Of a stretch of DNA of 64,000 bases, positions 17,601 through 25,095 are shown in pieces. Position 1 is the first letter of the stretch, and each line of letters begins with the position of its first letter. The translations under genes were made by a program, and so were the position numbers. Origin of the DNA: Haliscomenobacter sp040403615 (GTDB lineage: Bacteria; Bacteroidota; Bacteroidia; Chitinophagales; Saprospiraceae); assembly GCF_040403615.1 (NCBI RefSeq), contig NZ_JBBAKG010000030.1, forward strand, positions 1-64,000, read 5' to 3'. The notes under the pieces were generated by a model. The model searched no databases. It saw nothing but the letters and a program-made list of their open reading frames with translations, and had not been told where the DNA came from.

Positions 17601-18605
17601 TTACTTCCGTGTTAATTCCTGTTCCCAGGGCTTCCGATCAATCTCTTTGATGATCTCATAAGCCAACTTAAGTGCCTGATAACCATCTTCTATACTAACT
17701 TTTGGCGTCGTTTGATTGACAATGCTATCGGCAAAAGACTCCAGCTCCATTTTGATGGCATTGACCGACTCAATGGGCGGCATGTCCATGTGGAGCATTT
17801 TTACGCCCTGCGGAGTATGCCATTCCAAGAGATTGGCATTTTCGGGCAAATTGAGGGAATCCTGGTCGTATAAGCGCACCACCTGAGCGTTTTTGTCCAA
17901 AAAATCCAGGCTAATATAGGCGTCGCGCTGAAAGAACCGCACTTTGCGCATTTGCTTCATCGAGATGCGACTGGCAGTGAGGTTGGCCACACAGCCATTG
18001 GCAAATTCAATCCGGGCGTTGGCAATATCTGGTGTTTCACTGACCACCGCAACCCCATTGGCACTTACTTTGGTCGGCACGGCGTCAACCATACTTAAAA
18101 CAATGTCCAGATCGTGGATCATTAAATCGAGCACTACCGATACATCCGTTCCCCGGGGGTTAAAAGCAGCCAGGCGGTGGGCTTCGATAAACATGGGGTT
18201 GAGTTCCATGTCTTCCAGCGCCAAAAAAGCAGGGTTGAACCGCTCCACGTGACCAACTTGCACCTGCACACCATGGGCTTTGCTCAAACGAATCAACTCT
18301 TCGGCTTCTTCAATGGTGTGGGTCAAGGGTTTTTCAATGAACACATGTTTTCCCGCTTGGATGACTTGCACCGCCAAGGCAAAGTGCGTGATAGTTGGCG
18401 TAACGATGTCTACCACGTCTGCTGCCTCAATCAAAGCCTCCATCGATTCAAAAGCCTTGATGTTGAATTGCGCTGCGACCGTTTTGGCCATGTCTGGATT
18501 GGGGTCGTAAAAACCCACCAAATCATACGTTTCTACCGCCAACTGGATGCACTTCACGTGAATTTTCCCCAAGTGGCCGGTGCCAAGTACACCTATTTTT
18601 AGCAT
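17601..18605 (-). CDS. Gfo/Idh/MocA-family oxidoreductase
   Basis: This NAD(P)-dependent sugar or inositol-type dehydrogenase (334 aa) has an N-terminal Rossmann fold with GVLGTGHLGKIH (5-16). It carries the family EKPLTHT motif (about 94) and the C-terminal region starting VGHVERFNPAF. The His in LMIHDLDIVL fits the family's active site. The VGHVERFNPAF and IEAHRLA context recalls UDP-GlcNAc-type dehydrogenases, but the substrate is not fixed by the sequence. It lies 6 bp downstream of a small membrane-protein gene and upstream of the lipoprotein and sugar transferase genes. Confidence 0.9.
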   Translation of the reverse strand: MLKIGVLGTGHLGKIHVKCIQLAVETYDLVGFYDPNPDMAKTVAAQFNIKAFESMEALIEAADVVDIVTPTITHFALAVQVIQAGKHVFIEKPLTHTIEEAEELIRLSKAHGVQVQVGHVERFNPAFLALEDMELNPMFIEAHRLAAFNPRGTDVSVVLDLMIHDLDIVLSMVDAVPTKVSANGVAVVSETPDIANARIEFANGCVANLTASRISMKQMRKVRFFQRDAYISLDFLDKNAQVVRLYDQDSLNLPENANLLEWHTPQGVKMLHMDMPPIESVNAIKMELESFADSIVNQTTPKVSIEDGYQALKLAYEIIKEIDRKPWEQELTRK

Positions 18606-18611
18606 GTTTTT

Positions 18612-18911
18612 TTATTTGAAATACATCAAAATGGCTCCAAACAGGGTAATCAGCGCAGTAAGCACTGTTGCCATGCGAATGGAATACTGCATGTGGTTGA
18701 CAAAAGAGAGGATGGGCTCGCGCATGTGCGGATACCGGGAGATGATTTCATCCTCCATTTTTTGTTTGTTGAAAATGTGGGCTGCGCCAAATTCTACCCG
18801 GTTTTGCACCAGCACTTTGTAGACTTTGAACACTTTGACCCGAAAGTATACATTCAAAAAAAGCATGGCCGCAAAAAGCGCCATAACTAGAATAAGAAGC
18901 AGAGTCATCAT
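18612..18911 (-). CDS. Small two-TM membrane protein
   Basis: This 99-aa protein of unknown function has an N-terminal membrane helix (MMTLLLILVMALFAAMLFL), a charged middle, and a C-terminal helix (ATVLTALITLFGAILMYF). The ATG pair at 18911 is preferred to a TTG ten codons upstream. It is 6 bp from the oxidoreductase start, so it is probably the first gene of that unit. Confidence 0.65.
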   Translation of the reverse strand: MMTLLLILVMALFAAMLFLNVYFRVKVFKVYKVLVQNRVEFGAAHIFNKQKMEDEIISRYPHMREPILSFVNHMQYSIRMATVLTALITLFGAILMYFK

Positions 18912-19086
18912 GTGCTTCGGTTTGATGAAAAATGAATACAAAGGTACAAGAGGATTGCAACGTTAAGGAGAAAATTTATTTCGCTGGTCGATTCTACTTC
19001 CAGGTCTTGAGAATTATGCTCTAAATTCACCATTGTTATTCCCATTGCCTGAATTCCTGGTTGAATTAAAGAGAAATTAGCGATTT

Positions 19087-20253
19087 ATGGATCAAATACC
19101 CACCGCGCAAACCAATCCTTTTCCTGAAGAAAAACTTCGGGAGTTGTGTTCCAACTGCGGCAAAAAAATGGCCAAAAAAGGCAAATATTGCCCCCATTGT
19201 GGGCAGGAGCGGTTTGATGGCCGGGTGACTTTTCGGGATTTGAGCAAAAAATTCCTGCAGAAACTAACCAATCTGGACAATAAGATGCTGCGCATGATGT
19301 GGCATTTGTTGATTCCTGCGCGAGTAACCAAAGATCACTTTGCTGGAAAAATCAAACAATACCCCCATCCTTTTCAGTTTTTCTTTGTGGTGTCCTTTTT
19401 TTGTGTGCTGGTATTCAGTAAAACGGTGGATACCAGCAGTGGTGTCATCAAGATCCATGTAAATACCCAAGAAAGCGAGGTGAATATAAAGTCTGCCGAG
19501 ACTTCCAAACAATTTAAAGACCAAAAGAATTTAAATCTTTTTTTCCAAATGGAGCGCTATGTTTTTGGGCGCGAAATTCTTGGTGCATATGATTCCCTTC
19601 CGGCTTCCCTACGCAGCCCTGTAGTCAAAGCCTCGCTGGATTCCATCCTCCAAAAAACCAATGGCCGTTGGGTTCCCATGATCGACAGTCTGCTAAAAGA
19701 AGGAAAAAGCAAGGATAGCCTTGACTTAAAACTGATCAATCAACAATTCAGAATTGCCTTAAAAGACATCGTAGAACACACACCAGAGGAAATCACCGAG
19801 ATATATGGCATCAGTGATTGGATGAGCAAAATCCTGCTCAAGCAAGGCATCCGATCCATCCAAGATCCGAGTGATTTGATTTCCGCCTACATCGGGAGTT
19901 TTTCCTGGACTATTTTGGCGCTTATTTTTGTTATGTCATTTTGTTTGTCTTTGTTTTATTGGCCACAAAAAAGGTATTTCGTAGAGCATTTTGTGCTGCT
20001 GATGCATTTACATTCTGGCGTTTTTTTGATACTTACCTTCATCCTGGTCTTCAACTATTACTTGCCCTTGAAGGAGTACTGGGGCATCGTAATGGGCGGA
20101 GTATCGGTATTTCTATTGCTTACCATGAAGTGGTATTATGGCCAAAACTGGTTTTGGACGGGCTTTAAATGGTTCTGGTTTCTACTATTTTATACGCTTG
20201 GCTTCGCCATACTATTCGTGCTTGGGCTTTTGGTGGTGTTTACGGTTTTTTAA
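19087..20253 (+). CDS. DUF3667 zinc-ribbon membrane protein
   Basis: This 388-aa protein has an N-terminal four-cysteine zinc ribbon (Cys21, Cys24, Cys35, Cys38). It is followed by the DUF3667 signature (RVTFRDLSKKF, LDNKMLRMMWHLL, IPARVTKDHFAGKIKQY, HPFQFFFV). It has one membrane segment near 97-110 and three or four at the C-terminus (about 275-388). The soluble middle part (115-270) is poorly conserved. Such proteins are common in Bacteroidota and have no assigned function. It is followed by a partial palindromic repeat and guaB. Confidence 0.85.
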   Translation: MDQIPTAQTNPFPEEKLRELCSNCGKKMAKKGKYCPHCGQERFDGRVTFRDLSKKFLQKLTNLDNKMLRMMWHLLIPARVTKDHFAGKIKQYPHPFQFFFVVSFFCVLVFSKTVDTSSGVIKIHVNTQESEVNIKSAETSKQFKDQKNLNLFFQMERYVFGREILGAYDSLPASLRSPVVKASLDSILQKTNGRWVPMIDSLLKEGKSKDSLDLKLINQQFRIALKDIVEHTPEEITEIYGISDWMSKILLKQGIRSIQDPSDLISAYIGSFSWTILALIFVMSFCLSLFYWPQKRYFVEHFVLLMHLHSGVFLILTFILVFNYYLPLKEYWGIVMGGVSVFLLLTMKWYYGQNWFWTGFKWFWFLLFYTLGFAILFVLGLLVVFTVF

Positions 20254-20271
20254 AGCACTTGCCCTTTTTGT

Positions 20272-20302
20272 TTAAAATGAACATTTATTTTTGCCCCACT
20301 AC
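20272..20302. repeat. Palindromic repeat, partial copy C (right end)
   Basis: Only the right outer arm of the family remains: AAAATGAACATTTATTTTT followed by GCCCCACTAC. Compared with copy A the arm has one A-to-G change on the complementary strand. No left arm is recognisable upstream. It ends immediately before the guaB promoter candidate. Confidence 0.75.
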
Positions 20303-20335
20303 TTTGTGCATATTGCTACAAATTCTCTACCTTTG
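20303..20335 (+). promoter_or_regulatory. Candidate guaB promoter
   Basis: TTTG (20303-20306), 21 bp, then TACCTTTG (20328-20335) fit the Bacteroidota -33/-7 pattern. The implied start of transcription lies at or just after the guaB ATG at 20339. The mRNA would then be nearly leaderless, or this match is not the one used. Confidence 0.5.
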
Positions 20336-20338
20336 CGC

Positions 20339-21823
20339 ATGGATACGCAAAATTTCAACTTGGACAAGTTTCTGGGCGAAGCGCTCACCTTCGATGACGT
20401 ACTGCTCGCCCCGGCATACTCTGAAGTATTGCCTCGTGAGGTCAACATTACCTCCCAACTTACCCGCGAACTCAGATTGAACGCACCAATTGTCTCTGCG
20501 GCAATGGATACCGTGACGGAGTTTAAGCTGGCAATTGCCATTGCCCGCCAAGGCGGCATCGGGATCATCCACAAAAACATGAGCATTGCGGAGCAAGCCG
20601 AACAGGTGCGTTTGGTGAAACGTTCGGAAAGCGGCATGATCATCGATCCGGTGACTCTACGCCCGGAGGCAACCATTCGCGACGCCAAAAGCCACATGGA
20701 ACGCTTCAAAATCGGGGGCATCCCGGTAGTAGACGCTGAAAACCATTTGGTGGGTATCCTCACCAATCGGGATTTGCGCTTTGAAACCAGTCTGGATAGA
20801 CCAGTGTATGAACTGATGACTTCCAAAAACCTGGTTACCGCACCCGCAGGCACCACCTTGCATCAAGCCCGCGAAATCCTCCAACGCAACAAGATCGAGA
20901 AACTTCCAGTAGTAGACGACAACAACATCCTAGTTGGTCTGATTACCTACAAAGACATCATGAAGGTGATCAACTATCCGCTTTCCTGCAAGGATACTTT
21001 TGGTCGATTGGTAGTGGGTGCTGCGGTAGGCGTAACCAGCGATTTGCTCGAACGCGTAGAAGCATTGGTACACGTTGGCGTGGATGTAGTTGCGATCGAT
21101 ACTGCTCACGGACATTCTCAGGGCGTACTGAACGCCGTAAAAGAAGTGAAGAAAAAATTCCGCGACCTCCAGGTCATCGGTGGCAATGTGGCTACTGGTG
21201 CTGCGGCACTCGCCTTGGTGGAAGCCGGAGTAGACGCAGTCAAAGTAGGCGTTGGCCCAGGATCCATTTGTACCACGCGCATCGTTGCCGGGGTAGGCGT
21301 ACCACAACTTACCGCCATCAGTTGGGCTGCTCAAGCTTTGAAAGGCACGGGAGTTCCCATTATTGGTGACGGGGGCATCCGGTACACGGGCGATATCGTC
21401 AAAGCACTGGCGGCTGGAGCAAGTACCATCATGGCAGGTGGTTTGTTTGCGGGTGTTGAAGAAGCTCCGGGTGAAACCATCCTGTTTGAAGGCCGTAAAT
21501 TCAAGGTATACCGTGGCATGGGTTCCCTGGGCGCGATGCAGCAGGGCTCAAAAGACCGCTATTTTCAGGATGTAGAAGACGACATCAAGAAACTGGTTCC
21601 AGAAGGCATCGAGGGTCGTGTGCCTTTTAAAGGTACGCTGGCCGAAGTGATGGTGCAATACATCGGCGGTTTACGTGCTGGGATGGGCTACTGCGGTTCC
21701 CAAACCGTGGAGGAATTGCAACAGAAAGGCCAGTTTGTGAAAATCACCGCTGCGGGCGTGAAGGAAAGTCACCCGCACAACGTCAATATAACCAAGGAAG
21801 CGCCGAACTATAGTACGAGGTAA
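20339..21823 (+). CDS. guaB: Inosine-5'-monophosphate dehydrogenase
   Basis: IMPDH (494 aa) oxidises IMP to XMP, the first committed step of GMP synthesis. The start MDTQNFNLDKFLGEALTFDD is used; the longer frame runs through the repeat and promoter. Features are LTFDDVLL, a tandem CBS pair (about 100-215), VKVGVGPGSICTTRI with catalytic Cys311, the GDGGIRYTGD motif, the mobile-flap region YRGMGSLGAM, and a C-terminal SHPHNV segment. It ends at a TAA (21821-21823) inside a sequence that is repeated on the other side of the assembly gap. Confidence 0.98.
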   Translation: MDTQNFNLDKFLGEALTFDDVLLAPAYSEVLPREVNITSQLTRELRLNAPIVSAAMDTVTEFKLAIAIARQGGIGIIHKNMSIAEQAEQVRLVKRSESGMIIDPVTLRPEATIRDAKSHMERFKIGGIPVVDAENHLVGILTNRDLRFETSLDRPVYELMTSKNLVTAPAGTTLHQAREILQRNKIEKLPVVDDNNILVGLITYKDIMKVINYPLSCKDTFGRLVVGAAVGVTSDLLERVEALVHVGVDVVAIDTAHGHSQGVLNAVKEVKKKFRDLQVIGGNVATGAAALALVEAGVDAVKVGVGPGSICTTRIVAGVGVPQLTAISWAAQALKGTGVPIIGDGGIRYTGDIVKALAAGASTIMAGGLFAGVEEAPGETILFEGRKFKVYRGMGSLGAMQQGSKDRYFQDVEDDIKKLVPEGIEGRVPFKGTLAEVMVQYIGGLRAGMGYCGSQTVEELQQKGQFVKITAAGVKESHPHNVNITKEAPNYSTR

Positions 21824-22097
21824 GCACTTCGGCTACGCTCAGCGACCGCACTTCGGCTACGCTCAGNNNNNNNNNNNNNNNNNNNNNNNNNNNNNNNNNN
21901 NNNNNNNNNNNNNNNNNNNNNNNNNNNNNNNNNNNNNNNNNNNNNNNNNNNNNNNNNNNNNNNNNNTACGAGGTAAGCACTTCGGCTACGCTCAGCGACC
22001 GCACTTCGGCTACGCTCAGTGACCGCACTTCGGCTACGCTCAGTGCCGGTCATTGAGCGTAGCCGAAATGCGGTCACTGAGCGTAGCCGAAGTGCCC
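21824..22097. repeat. TERSRSA-type tandem repeat array with inverted units
   Basis: Units of about 24 bp, GCACTTCGGCTACGCTCAGY plus GACC, run in direct orientation on both sides of the gap, then two units appear inverted (about 22045-22095). Direct and inverted units can pair into a long hairpin. The translations (LSVAEVRS, TERSRSA) are those often seen as spurious ORFs in Bacteroidota and cyanobacterial genomes. The array fills the convergent space between guaB and a yceI gene, so it may also act as a transcription barrier. Confidence 0.85.
21867..21966. other. Assembly gap of exactly 100 N
   Basis: A run of 100 N is the conventional size for a gap of unknown length. The 53 bases on its left (21814-21866) and right (21967-22019) are identical and include the guaB stop, so the two contig ends probably overlap. 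Confidence 0.95.
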
Positions 22098-22697
22098 TCA
22101 CATCCCCTGCTCCACATCCACAATCATGTCCATATGAATACGGATGAGATCGTTCACTTTGATGGTTCCCATCAAAGCCTTGGGAGGAATCAGACCAAAA
22201 TCGGTCATTAGGATGTTTTTGTCACTGACGAATCGAAAATTGTCTTCGTCATTTTGCAATGCGCGTACATTCAAATCAATTGTTTTTCGATAGCCAGCGA
22301 TGGTCAACGCAGCCTCCACAATTTGATTGGACCATTCTCCTGGCTTCGTTTCATTCAGTTGTTTTACTTGCAGCAATTCAATCCGAATTTCGGGGTATTC
22401 ATCCCCATGCAAGGTTTTGAACATGTCTTTGTTCATGAACTTGTTGCCGCAATCCAATGCTGCGGAACGAATCTTGAGAATGGCATTGGAAAAGGTAGCT
22501 GAAGTGCCGGTTTTTCCTTTGTTGAACTTGAGGGTTGAGCGCGGAAATTGATCCGTACAATCGCATTGAAACTTATTGATGTTGCTGGCACCAAAAAGCG
22601 CAAGCTGACTGGCAGGATCGATCGTAACAATGGTATCGTTGGACAGCCCAAAGCCTAAGACCCAAAAGAGAAAGATTAGAGAAGAATATCTGCTCAT
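22098..22697 (-). CDS. YceI-family periplasmic protein
   Basis: This 199-aa protein has an N-terminal signal peptide and a YceI-like lipocalin fold. The fold is indicated by ASNINKFQC near the start, a middle FSNAILKIRSAALDCGN, YPEIRIELLQV, and the C-terminal PPKALMGTIKVNDLIRIHMDM. YceI proteins bind isoprenoid-type lipids in the periplasm; the ligand here is unknown. It is downstream of the porin gene, with a hairpin between them, and a second YceI gene is upstream of the porin. Its stop abuts the repeat array. Confidence 0.85.
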   Translation of the reverse strand: MSRYSSLIFLFWVLGFGLSNDTIVTIDPASQLALFGASNINKFQCDCTDQFPRSTLKFNKGKTGTSATFSNAILKIRSAALDCGNKFMNKDMFKTLHGDEYPEIRIELLQVKQLNETKPGEWSNQIVEAALTIAGYRKTIDLNVRALQNDEDNFRFVSDKNILMTDFGLIPPKALMGTIKVNDLIRIHMDMIVDVEQGM

Positions 22698-22736
22698 GTC
22701 GTTGGATTAGAGGAGTGATTGGGGGCAAAACAAAGT

Positions 22737-22788
22737 CGGGCGCGCCATTTTTGAGATGATGTGTTAGCATCTCTAAATGGCGCACCCG
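22737..22788 (-). terminator. Long hairpin between porin and YceI genes
   Basis: On the minus strand, arms of about 20 bp (GGGTGCGCCATTT plus GAGATG, and the complement) enclose a 9-nt loop and are followed by T-rich sequence. It sits after the porin stop and before the YceI start. It may therefore terminate, attenuate or protect the porin transcript. Confidence 0.6.
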
Positions 22789-22825
22789 GCTATGATTGGT
22801 TGATCATTTTATATCTCTAAATCAA

Positions 22826-24274
22826 TTACAGTCCGATCACGGCTTCCACCATCACACCTTTGAAGTTGCCATTGTAGCGGTAATCTGTTTTCAGGAAATT
22901 TTTGTAATCCTGATTCACATATTCCAATTTCAACAGCAGGTTCTGAGTAGGAAACCAGCCAGCAGCAAAAGCCAAGCGGTTGATGGTAATATCCACTTGT
23001 TTGCCTTGCGCATCAGTTATTCCTCTAGGTTGACCAGTTACGGTAATGTAGCGGGCGCCAATGTACGCTTGTTCGTGAGGCAAGAAGCGGTAAAGACCTT
23101 CGATAGCGGTTTGATTCCAAGTACGTTTTACCCATTCGCCGTCTTTAACGTCTGCATAAACGCCACCTTTGATCATATCAAATGAACCAAATACTTCAAA
23201 TCCTTTGTATTTCAGGAATGGGTTGATGGTAATCGCGTCGAGGCGGTTGTCTACGTTAGGATTGAAACGGCCAGAGGTAAAGTTTGGCCCAGCCTGGGTG
23301 GCGGTATTCGATGGAGAAGTACCAATCGAAATTGGAAGACCTCCAATGGTTGCTGGTTCCATTACACCAAAGTAGTGCGAGCCAGTACGGTCACCTGCAA
23401 ACAAAGTATTGCGTTGGCTGTTGCTGTTGTGGTACAATGACGCAGAGATACGGAAGCGAAAATCATCGTTAAAATTCTTGTCGAACGCAGCTTTTAAAAA
23501 GATGGAAGGAGTACGTTTTACCGCTACCACGCCATTGGTTAGTGCTGTTGGAGGAGGTATAATGTTACCATTGATAAACCCGGAACTCATCCCGGCCATC
23601 AGCATCAAGTTCTTGGTGGGGAAAGCGTAGATTTCGCTACCTATTTCAGTGGTGAAAGCGTCCAAAATATAGTTTTCAGCAAAAGGATTGAAGATAGCAT
23701 TGCCACCATCGGTACGGCGGAACTGCTGGTCACCAAAGTTGGGGGTAAAGTGACCGATTTTTACCCGGAAGTAATCAGTAAACCACTGTGGACTACCAAA
23801 CATAGGGAGTTTGTCGATTTGGATGTACCCGCCTTTTACCCAAAATTCGTTGTGGTGACGTGTAGACATGTAGTTTTCCAAACAAACCCGGATACCGTCA
23901 TCCACTTGGAAATCAAGGTTCAAGTTGGCCATAGCCAGGTTGAAACCAGACAACGTTGCAGAAGTAGAGTCTTGAATCTTGATAGTCCCGTAAAGCAGGT
24001 TTTTATTCAGTTTGTTGGTAGCGGAAGTTGCGACGTAACTGGCCTCATTAGAGGACTTTAAGTTTTGGTAATCTTGGGTAAAACTACCGCCGATGCGAAG
24101 AGAAACCCCTTTGTATTCGGGCTGTACACCGCCTTTGGTTGGTTCAAAAACATTGATCCCGTTTTTGTTCCAGGGTCGGAAGTATTGGATCTCAGCTTGC
24201 TGAGCCACCAGAGGTAAGGAGAAAGCTAGCGCTAGCAAACCTGCCAGCAGGTTCGAGTAAAATATCTTTTTCAT
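22826..24274 (-). CDS. Outer-membrane porin-like beta-barrel protein
   Basis: This 482-aa protein has a signal peptide (MKKIFYSNLLAGLLALAFS, cleavage after LVAQ). It shows many alternating amphipathic strands ending in an aromatic or hydrophobic residue, and a typical C-terminal strand (VMVEAVIGL). Segments such as FRVKIGHFTPNFGDQQFRRT and YRFLPHEQAYIGARY resemble phosphate-selective or general porins of the OprP/OprO type. The substrate is not determinable. It is flanked on both sides by same-strand YceI genes. Confidence 0.8.
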   Translation of the reverse strand: MKKIFYSNLLAGLLALAFSLPLVAQQAEIQYFRPWNKNGINVFEPTKGGVQPEYKGVSLRIGGSFTQDYQNLKSSNEASYVATSATNKLNKNLLYGTIKIQDSTSATLSGFNLAMANLNLDFQVDDGIRVCLENYMSTRHHNEFWVKGGYIQIDKLPMFGSPQWFTDYFRVKIGHFTPNFGDQQFRRTDGGNAIFNPFAENYILDAFTTEIGSEIYAFPTKNLMLMAGMSSGFINGNIIPPPTALTNGVVAVKRTPSIFLKAAFDKNFNDDFRFRISASLYHNSNSQRNTLFAGDRTGSHYFGVMEPATIGGLPISIGTSPSNTATQAGPNFTSGRFNPNVDNRLDAITINPFLKYKGFEVFGSFDMIKGGVYADVKDGEWVKRTWNQTAIEGLYRFLPHEQAYIGARYITVTGQPRGITDAQGKQVDITINRLAFAAGWFPTQNLLLKLEYVNQDYKNFLKTDYRYNGNFKGVMVEAVIGL

Positions 24275-24322
24275 CTTGTTTGAATTTTAGTCGTTAGTGA
24301 AAGAGTGTAGGGCTACAAGAAT

Positions 24323-24904
24323 TCAATTGCCCAAAACGATATCGAAAGTTACGGTGATTTCATTTCCAGTCTTGATGGTTCCCATCAATGCGGTAGGTGC
24401 TTCCATTTTAAAATCCGACATTTTGATTTTTTTGGCTCCTTTGAAGGATAGGTTTCCTCCATTCAGGATCTTGCCTTTTACATTCATGTCAATCGGAAGC
24501 TTAACGCCAGCGATGCTCAGGTTGCCAATCGCTTTGATGTCGTATTCTCCAGCTCCACTAGGGGCAATCGACTCAACTTTGGTCAGTTGGTAAGTAATTT
24601 TTGGATATTGGGTTGCTTTCAGCGCCTCCCAGGTTTTTTTATCCATCATTGCGCCGTGTTCGCTTTTAATGGATTTTACATCTACATCGACGGTGAGGCT
24701 ATTGATGGCTTCGAGTCCGCCTTCAGATATATTGATGTCGCTCTTGACGCTAAGTACAGTTACTCCAGACTCCCATTTGTGCAGGGTAGAAGTACCCGAA
24801 ACCGACATCTTAAAACTTTTAAGCGTCTGACTGCCGGGGATCATCCACAACATCAGCGGAAAGATAAGTGCGGTGGTTAGAATAAGAGATGCCTTGTTTT
24901 TCAT
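24323..24904 (-). CDS. YceI-family periplasmic protein
   Basis: This 193-aa protein has a signal peptide followed by a YceI fold: TSTLHKWESGVT, KSIKSEHGAMMDKKTWEALK, YPKITYQLTKV and PTALMGTIKTGNEITVTFD. It is a paralogue of the YceI gene on the other side of the porin, but the two differ clearly in sequence. Its promoter candidate lies just upstream, and the porin start is 49 bp downstream, so co-transcription with the porin is plausible. Confidence 0.9.
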   Translation of the reverse strand: MKNKASLILTTALIFPLMLWMIPGSQTLKSFKMSVSGTSTLHKWESGVTVLSVKSDINISEGGLEAINSLTVDVDVKSIKSEHGAMMDKKTWEALKATQYPKITYQLTKVESIAPSGAGEYDIKAIGNLSIAGVKLPIDMNVKGKILNGGNLSFKGAKKIKMSDFKMEAPTALMGTIKTGNEITVTFDIVLGN

Positions 24905-24926
24905 GGCTTTTTGCTTTGATACAGTG

Positions 24927-24934
24927 CAAAGTTA
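24927..24934 (-). promoter_or_regulatory. Candidate -7 element for the YceI-porin unit
   Basis: The minus strand reads TAACTTTG, an exact TAnnTTTG match, predicting a leader of about 17 nt before the first YceI start. No clear -33 element. Confidence 0.45.
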
Positions 24935-25095
24935 GCCGCTATGAAAAGGGACAGAGATGAGGTTTGAGACTTATCGCAGGTGATTTATGTCACAGAGTCA
25001 AAAAAACATCCAGTAGTATGAATTGATTTCGTTTTCCAGCCCAAGCAACTTGTGGTTGTCCATTTACGTTCACTTGGGAAAAACGTAGCAGTAAT

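Noticed and set aside
21824..22097. Possible CRISPR array
   Set aside because: Units are contiguous without unique spacers, switch orientation, and there are no cas genes.
21783..22101. Frames reading LSVAEVRS or TERSRSA across the N gap
   Set aside because: They are translations of the short repeat units and run through N bases, so they are not genes.
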